A stretch of 22,845 nt of DNA from Gammaproteobacteria bacterium (GTDB taxonomy: Bacteria; Pseudomonadota; Gammaproteobacteria; Eutrophobiales; Eutrophobiaceae), in NCBI GenBank assembly GCA_016844485.1, contig JAENIZ010000069.1, forward strand, positions 1-22,845, written 5' to 3'. Positions 17,676-22,845 of this stretch are shown piece after piece. The position numbers and the translations under genes are program-made. Each line of letters opens with the position of its first letter. Position 1 is the first letter of the stretch. Under the pieces are notes generated by a model. The model was given only the letters and a program-made list of their open reading frames with translations. It did not search any database and had not been told where the DNA came from.

Positions 17676-17711
17676 CTGCAATAAGGCAGTTGCTCATGTG
17701 ATTTATTGCAG
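17676..17711 (+). other. Inverted repeat between fis and purH (terminator or attenuator candidate)
   Basis: 9-bp perfect arms CTGCAATAA / TTATTGCAG, 18 bases apart, followed by TTTGTACAGTCTTTCC. The left arm can also pair locally with the adjacent GGCAG (GCCT...AGGC or CTGC...GCAG), so two mutually exclusive structures are possible. The T tract is short and interrupted; termination strength is uncertain. Confidence 0.4.
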
Positions 17712-17756
17712 TTTGTACAGTCTTTCCATGTATCACCCTAATTTATATGAAGTTTC

Positions 17757-19290
17757 ATGGTTGTGATTAAACGCGCGCTGGTCAGTGTTTCTGATAAAAC
17801 TGGCGTGGTTGATTTTTGTCGGGGCCTGAGCGGACTCGGTATCACGATCCTGTCCACCGGTGGTACGGCGAGATTACTGGCCGGAAATAAAATAAAAGTC
17901 ATCGAAGTTACCGACTATACAAACTTTCCCGAAATCATGGATGGCCGTGTCAAGACATTACACCCGAAGATTCATGGTGCGTTATTAGGCAGGCGCGGCA
18001 AGGATGATGCCGTAATGGCCAAACACAGTATCGAACCCATTGACCTTGTGGTGGTAAATCTTTATCCATTTGAAGCCACGATCAGCAAACCGGATTGCAC
18101 ACTGCCCATGGCCATTGAGAATATTGATATCGGCGGACCTGCCATGCTGCGTTCGGCGGCCAAGAACCATGCCTTTGTCGGGGTTGTTGTCGATGCAAAT
18201 GATTACGCAAAAATCCTGGATGAGTTAAAGGCAAACAAGTGTTCATTATCTGACGAGACGCGGTTTTATCTCGCGCAAAAGGTCTTTGCCCATACCGCGA
18301 ATTATGATGCCAATGTGTCCAATTATCTTGGCTCGATTGATAAAGACGGTTCCCATCTGGATTACCCGCTGACCTATACGACGCAATTCAGGAAACAGCA
18401 GAAATTACGTTACGGGGAAAACCCGCATCAAACGGCGGCATTTTATATTGAACCTAATCCGCCCGCCGGTACTTTAGCGAGCGCCAGACAACTTCAGGGC
18501 AAGGAATTATCCTACAACAATATCGCAGATAGCGATGCCGCGCTGGAGTGTGTACTGTCTTTTCGGGAGCCGGCCTGTGTCATTGTGAAACATGCCAATC
18601 CCTGTGGTGTCGCCATCGGCAAAAATATTCTCGAGGCTTATGAACGCGCCTATGCCACCGACCCGACCTCGGCTTATGGAGGTGTGATTGCCTTCAATCT
18701 TGATCTTGATAGTAAAACTGCCAGAGTCATTATTGATAAGCAGTTCGTTGAGGTCATCATCGCGCCTGCAGTAGATAAAGCAGCGCTGAAGATACTGGCT
18801 GAAAAATCAAATATCAGGGTGTTGGCCACTGAATCTCAAACGTGTCAGCGGTGGTTTGCTGGTGCAGGACAATGACCTTGGCAGGGTAACGACAACCGAT
18901 CTGAAGATTGTCACAAAGCGTTCGCCCACAGATCAGGAGCTAGCAGATCTCATGTTTGCCTGGACGGTGGTGAAATACGTCAAATCCAATGCCATCGTCT
19001 ATGCAAAAGACAAACGCACTATAGGCATCGGTGCCGGACAGATGAGCCGGGTCTACAGTGCGCGCCTCGCCGTGATGAAGGCAGAAGATGCCGGACTGGA
19101 GATCAAGGGATCGGTGATGGCCTCGGATGCCTTCTTTCCGTTTCGTGATGGCGTTGATTTTGCAGCCAAGGCAGGGATCACAGCAGTAATTCAGCCAGGC
19201 GGTTCCATGCGTGATGAGGAAGTGATCATGGCGGCAGATGAACACGAAATAGCGATGGTCTTTACAGGTATCAGACATTTCCTGCATTAA
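17757..19290 (+). pseudogene. purH: Bifunctional AICAR transformylase/IMP cyclohydrolase PurH, frame-disrupted
   Basis: Last two steps of purine synthesis, AICAR to FAICAR to IMP. The first frame covers the IMP cyclohydrolase domain (KRALVSVSDKTG, STGGTARLL, MDGRVKTLHPKIHG) and most of the transformylase domain, including the KHANPCG motif (278-284) and DPTSAYGGVIAFN. It then leaves frame after RVLATES near 18837. The downstream frame resumes with KRVSGGLLVQDND and runs intact through GQMSRVYSARLA and SDAFFPFRDGVD to GIRHFLH at 19290. About 9-10 residues expected between the two anchors are absent. Only 3 bases separate its stop from the purD start. If the break were real, purine synthesis would be lost. 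Confidence 0.93.
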
Positions 19291-19293
19291 TAA

Positions 19294-20586
19294 ATGAAAA
19301 TATTGATTGTCGGTGGGGGAGGCCGCGAACATGCCCTGGCATGGAAGGCCGCCCAATCTGAACAAGTCGAGATCGTGTACGTTGCACCCGGCAATGCCGG
19401 TACGGCAACGGAAAACAAACTTTCCAACATCGCAATTGGTGCAGAAGACACTGAAGGACTGATTAACTTTGCGCGAAGAGAAAAGATCGATCTGACTATC
19501 ATCGGTCCAGAAGTGCCTTTGGTCGCAGGGATTGTCGATACATTTAATGCGGCAGGACTGCGATGTTTCGGTCCTTCAAAAGCGGCTGCGATTCTCGAGG
19601 GATCGAAATCCTTCGCTAAAGATTTTTTAAAACGCCATCGGATTCCAACCGCAGACTATCAGGTCTTTACGGAAACAGATCCGGCCATCCGTTATATCCG
19701 TGAAAAAGGCACACCCGCTGTCATCAAGGCGGATGGCCTCGCTGCAGGCAAAGGTGTGATCATCGCGCAGACTGAACAAGAGGCCATTGCCGCGATATCC
19801 GATATGCTTTCCGCTAATAAATTCGGTGAGGCCGGACACCAAATCGTTATCGAAGAGTTTCTTCAAGGTGAAGAAGCAAGTTTTATTGTGATGACGGATG
19901 GTGAATACATTCTCCCGCTCGCAAGTTCACAGGATCACAAGGCGCGTGATGACGGTGACAAAGGACCGAATACCGGCGGTATGGGGGCCTATTCACCTGC
20001 ACCTGTTATTACCAAAAATATTCATAACCGTATCATGCATGAGATCATTGAGCCTGCGGTAAAAGGCATGGCGGATGAGAATAGAAAATACATTGGGTTT
20101 CTTTATGCCGGTTTGATGATTACCTCAGAAGGCACACCGAAGGTGCTGGAGTTTAATTGCCGCTTCGGCGATCCCGAAACACAGCCGATCATCATGCGCC
20201 TGAAAAGCGATCTGGTGTCATTGTGTAATGCCGCACTGGACGGGAAATTAAATAAGGTAACTGCCGAATGGGATGAACGCGCTGCATTGGGCGTAGTGCT
20301 GGCCTCTGCCGGATATCCTGCCAGTGCCGGCAAGGGTGATGTCATCACCGGTCTCGACAACACATTTCCAGAAAATATAAAAATATTTCATGCAGGTACT
20401 ACGGTAAAAAATGGTCAGATCATCACCAATGGCGGGCGTGTGCTTTGTGTAACCGGCCTTGGTGCGAATGTCACCCAGACACAGAGAGCCGCATATCAGA
20501 CGATTGAAAAGATCAACTGGAAAGGAATGCTTTATCGCAAGGATATCGGCTACCGTGCAATAGCACGGGAGCAGGATCAGGAATGA
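19294..20586 (+). CDS. purD: Phosphoribosylamine-glycine ligase (GAR synthetase) PurD
   Basis: Second step of purine synthesis: joins glycine to phosphoribosylamine with ATP. The 430-residue length equals the family norm. Motifs are the N-terminal ILIVGGGGREHALAWK, the ATP-grasp segment VIKADGLAAGKGV (143-155), SSQDHKARDDGDKGPNTGGMG and the PurD signature RFGDPETQ (290-297). It starts 3 bases after purH, so purHD is one operon. Its stop directly abuts the stop of the minus-strand gene that follows. No frame problem is seen in this gene. Confidence 0.98.
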   Translation: MKILIVGGGGREHALAWKAAQSEQVEIVYVAPGNAGTATENKLSNIAIGAEDTEGLINFARREKIDLTIIGPEVPLVAGIVDTFNAAGLRCFGPSKAAAILEGSKSFAKDFLKRHRIPTADYQVFTETDPAIRYIREKGTPAVIKADGLAAGKGVIIAQTEQEAIAAISDMLSANKFGEAGHQIVIEEFLQGEEASFIVMTDGEYILPLASSQDHKARDDGDKGPNTGGMGAYSPAPVITKNIHNRIMHEIIEPAVKGMADENRKYIGFLYAGLMITSEGTPKVLEFNCRFGDPETQPIIMRLKSDLVSLCNAALDGKLNKVTAEWDERAALGVVLASAGYPASAGKGDVITGLDNTFPENIKIFHAGTTVKNGQIITNGGRVLCVTGLGANVTQTQRAAYQTIEKINWKGMLYRKDIGYRAIAREQDQE

Positions 20587-21009
20587 TTATGGCGTGCCAG
20601 ATGTACACGTACCAGTGAGGATCATGCCAATATTTGTGTGATAGAAAAAAGGTTTCCCGGCATCTTCAACAGAAGTATTGATTTCCAGAAGCGCATACCG
20701 GTTAATATCCTCAAATATTGTGATCGATTTATATGTATCACTTATGAATACTCGTGGACTAAAATCTTCATTGAAGTTACTGAGCCGTACTTTCAATGCC
20801 GTCGTATTAATAACTCTCCCTGACTCCTTGTCTACGGTAAAATTCCTGTTCAGGTAATTTGCCGACCATTCGTGTGTTACAAAATTTCCTGTCTCGCTCA
20901 ATCTGAGGACATCTTTGATTGCACATTTATATTCCTCGGTAGAAGCCAGTACCGAGAAGGTCGTAATAAATGTGATTACAAGACCAGATACCAAAGTGGA
21001 TAATTTCAT
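20587..21009 (-). CDS. Small predicted secreted protein of unknown function
   Basis: I do not recognise a named family. From the chosen ATG at 21009 the protein has 140 residues. It begins with a clear signal peptide (MKLSTLVSGLVITFITTFSVLA) and has a probable cleavage site near LAS-TEEY. The mature part has two cysteines, one near the start (EEYKCAIKD) and one near the end (LTGTCTSG), which could form a disulfide. The middle (NFTVDKESGRVI, RVFISDTYKSITIFEDI) looks beta-rich. An in-frame ATG at 21045 would lengthen the N-terminus by 12 residues; the frame is open to 21147 but that part overlaps the SRPBCC remnant. No good ribosome site is seen for either start. It ends base to base against the purD stop. 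Confidence 0.6.
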   Translation of the reverse strand: MKLSTLVSGLVITFITTFSVLASTEEYKCAIKDVLRLSETGNFVTHEWSANYLNRNFTVDKESGRVINTTALKVRLSNFNEDFSPRVFISDTYKSITIFEDINRYALLEINTSVEDAGKPFFYHTNIGMILTGTCTSGTP

Positions 21010-21079
21010 ATAGAAAGTGTTAGCGCTGTATTTTTTGATTTTCATGTGTCTATAAGATCTTACCAGAATACAGTGTTTT

Positions 21080-21217
21080 TTATATCGTACCGCCGGGTAA
21101 ACAATTACCCCGTGTATCATTCGTCCACCATTTTGCCAGTCCATCAATGGTGGTCAGGCCCGTACAAACCTTTTCGAGTGGTGCCTTAATCCCGACCTGG
21201 TGATAGATAGTTGTCAT
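21080..21217 (-). pseudogene. 5' remnant of an SRPBCC/AHSA1-domain gene
   Basis: A 45-codon minus-strand frame starting at an ATG. It reads MTTIYHQVGIKAPLEKV followed by TTIDGLAKWWTNDTRG and GGTI, then stops. This matches the N-terminus of the Activator-of-Hsp90-ATPase-1-like (AHSA1, SRPBCC superfamily) proteins, which are usually about 140-160 residues. The remaining two thirds are not found in any frame downstream, where the unknown secreted gene lies instead, so this appears to be a truncated relic. A Cys replaces the residue usually seen after EKV. Identification is by pattern recall, without a search. Confidence 0.65.
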
Positions 21218-21495
21218 TTATTTTTTAGAAACAGAATCAAGACAAGACCAGAACAATCCGCCTTCTGTTTCCCCGTCATTGTTCTCTTTCCCGTCCGTCA
21301 GCTTCTTAAAGGACTCACCTGCTCTTTCTGCCCTATATCTGGTTCTGACCTTGCAAATCATACTTCAATCCTTAAGACCAGGCTCAACAATGAACGCATG
21401 CAAAGTATTCTGCAAGGCAGTATACTGCACGCCCTTTGCACACTGATCTCGCATTATTTGCCGGGCGATCACTGGCCTTATCTACAGGTTCCGTT
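21218..21495. other. Noncoding region upstream of deaD
   Basis: No gene recognised on either strand; a 112-codon plus-strand open frame here looks non-coding. The region presumably holds the deaD promoter and leader. It contains a perfect 12-bp palindrome GCAGTATACTGC (21417-21428) whose centre TATACT could be a -10 box, but the matching -35 position is poor. Confidence 0.4.
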
Positions 21496-22845
21496 ATGTC
21501 TGCTGATGTTTTACCGCTGTCTGGTTTTCGCGAACTAGCGCTCATCGAACCGGTGTTGAAGGCGCTGGATGATGTGGGTTATGAAATACCCACGCCGATT
21601 CAGGCGCAAACGATCCCGTATGTCCTGGCCGGGAAAGATATTTTAGGCCAGGCCCAAACCGGCACAGGCAAGACGGCCGCCTTCGCCTTGCCGTTATTGT
21701 CGCGCATTGATCTCAAAAGAATTAAACCCCAGGTGTTGGTGCTGACACCAACGCGGGAGCTGACCATCCAGGTGGCGGAGGCCTTCCAGCGCTATGCTGC
21801 GCACCTGCACGGGTTTCATGTATTGCCTATCTATGGCGGTCAGGAGTATGGAACTCAACTGCGTCAGTTAAAGCGTGGCGTGCATGTTGTTGTGGGAACA
21901 CCGGGCCGGGTGATGGATCATATGCGGCGCAAAACCCTGAATCTGGAGGCGCTCAACTGCCTGGTTCTCGATGAGGCGGATGAGATGCTGCGCATGGGTT
22001 TTATCGATGATGTCGAATGGGTGCTTGAGCGGACACCTTCCAAACGCCAGATAGCGTTGTTCTCAGCCACCCTGCCTGATCCTATCCGCAGAATCGCAAA
22101 AAAGTATTTGCAGGATCCGGTACATATCACTATCAAGATGCGCACCGCCACGGTGGAGGCCACACACCAACGATTCTGGATGGTAGAAGGGATACAGAAA
22201 CTGGATGCACTGACACGGATACTCGAAGCAGAATCGTTTGATGGCATGCTCGTCTTTGTGCGCACGAAAACCCAGACAGTGGAACTCTCTGAAAAACTGG
22301 AGGCCCGTGGTTATGCCTCTGCACCATTAAATAGTGATATTTCGCAAAAGGTACGGGAACAAACGGTTAAACGATTCAAAACCGGTAATCTCGATATTCT
22401 GGTTGCCACCGATGTAGCTGCACGCGGACTGGACATCGATCGCATCAGTCATGTAATCAATTACGATATTCCCAACGATCCCGGGGCTTATATACACCGT
22501 ATCGGCCGTACCGGGCGGGCGGGTCGCAGCGGTCAGGCGATTCTGTTTGTCGCCCCCAGGGAAAGACATCTTTTAAAGGCGATTGAAAAGGCGACGCAAC
22601 AGAAGATCACGATGATGGACCTCCCTACTACTGAAACGATTAACAATGAACGCATCGCCCGCTTTAAGCAACGCATCACCGATACGCTTGCCGCAGGAGA
22701 TCTGGTGTTTTTTCAGCAGATGATGGAGCAATACCAACAGGAACGTAATGTCCCGGCGCTGGACATTGCCGCAGCATTGGCAAAACTGGTGCAAGGTGAC
22801 AATCCGCTATTGCTTAAAAATAAACCCGGGAAAGAAAGAAACAAA
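21496..22845 (+). CDS. deaD: DEAD-box ATP-dependent RNA helicase, DeaD/CsdA type (3' end outside window)
   Basis: RNA helicase that unwinds structured RNA in ribosome assembly and, in E. coli, cold adaptation and mRNA decay. 450 codons are open to the window end. Motifs in order: Q motif GYEIPTPIQ (29-36 region), motif I AQTGTGKT (53-60), PTRELT, TPGR (135-138), DEAD (159-162), SAT (190-192), motif V ATDVAARGLD (304-313) and motif VI HRIGRTGRAGR (334-344). The block after the helicase core (LPTTETINNERIARF, ALDIAAALAKL) matches DeaD rather than RhlB, RhlE or SrmB. The RNA-binding C-terminal domain would lie beyond the window; the lysine-rich last residues fit the start of that linker. Weak ribosome site AGG 7 bases before the ATG. 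Confidence 0.95.
   Translation, partial: MSADVLPLSGFRELALIEPVLKALDDVGYEIPTPIQAQTIPYVLAGKDILGQAQTGTGKTAAFALPLLSRIDLKRIKPQVLVLTPTRELTIQVAEAFQRYAAHLHGFHVLPIYGGQEYGTQLRQLKRGVHVVVGTPGRVMDHMRRKTLNLEALNCLVLDEADEMLRMGFIDDVEWVLERTPSKRQIALFSATLPDPIRRIAKKYLQDPVHITIKMRTATVEATHQRFWMVEGIQKLDALTRILEAESFDGMLVFVRTKTQTVELSEKLEARGYASAPLNSDISQKVREQTVKRFKTGNLDILVATDVAARGLDIDRISHVINYDIPNDPGAYIHRIGRTGRAGRSGQAILFVAPRERHLLKAIEKATQQKITMMDLPTTETINNERIARFKQRITDTLAAGDLVFFQQMMEQYQQERNVPALDIAAALAKLVQGDNPLLLKNKPGKERNK

Noticed and set aside
3205..18860. Programmed ribosomal frameshifting as an explanation for the five frame breaks
   Set aside because: No slippery heptamer with downstream structure is shared, the genes are unrelated, and family residues are missing at the joins, which frameshifting would not restore.
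21010..21147. Extended N-terminus of the unknown secreted protein
   Set aside because: The added residues read through the SRPBCC remnant in another frame and would bury the signal peptide internally.
21200..21538. 112-codon plus-strand open frame before deaD
   Set aside because: No recognisable motif, no ribosome site, runs out of frame into the deaD start; composition looks non-coding.
1..22845. CRISPR array, tRNA, rRNA or defence island
   Set aside because: No regularly spaced direct repeats, cloverleaf-like sequences, rRNA motifs or defence-gene families were seen.

Overview
The window is a gene-dense stretch of a gammaproteobacterial chromosome with moderate GC content. The evidence is the gene neighbourhoods dusB-fis, aroQ-accB-accC-prmA, groESL near cutA-dsbD, and pstA-pstB-phoU-ppk with a long-form PstA. 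I cannot name a genus. I see no rRNA, tRNA, CRISPR array, prophage or full-size insertion sequence.

Layout. (1) 1-6.7 kb, phosphate and polyphosphate: the 3' part of pstA, then pstB, phoU and ppk1 on +, meeting ppx on - tail to tail, with a SixA-type histidine phosphatase divergent from ppx. (2) 6.8-9.1 kb, groES-groEL on -. A perfect rho-independent terminator follows groEL. A consensus sigma70 promoter and a perfect CIRCE (HrcA) operator lie upstream of groES. Between operator and groES sits a roughly 160-bp, five-hairpin, MITE-like element. (3) 9.3-12.0 kb, cutA, dsbD and a TlpA/ResA-like thioredoxin (metal tolerance and periplasmic thiol redox). (4) 12.1-15.4 kb, aroQ, accB, accC, prmA. 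(5) 15.4-17.7 kb, a zinc-ribbon/DUF3426 membrane protein, dusB and fis. (6) 17.7-20.6 kb, purH and purD. (7) 20.6-22.8 kb, a small predicted secreted protein of unknown function on -, a 45-codon remnant of an SRPBCC/AHSA1-domain gene on -, and the first 450 codons of a DeaD/CsdA-type DEAD-box helicase running off the right edge.

The most unusual property is that five housekeeping genes (ppk1, ppx, dsbD, aroQ, purH) each lose their reading frame at one internal site, and ppk1 apparently has two events. In each case the frames on both sides are well conserved, but the family-conserved stretch between them is shorter than expected, by an estimated 8 to 45 codons. These look like small internal deletions rather than simple one-base slips. 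All other genes have normal length and intact motifs. Either the assembly or consensus is locally defective, or the strain carries several young knock-outs. Raw reads would decide.

The second point of interest is the structured repeat in the groESL leader. It separates a textbook HrcA-controlled promoter from its genes and has imperfect terminal inverted repeats and a possible 5-bp target duplication. I did not find a convincing new defence or biosynthetic system here.
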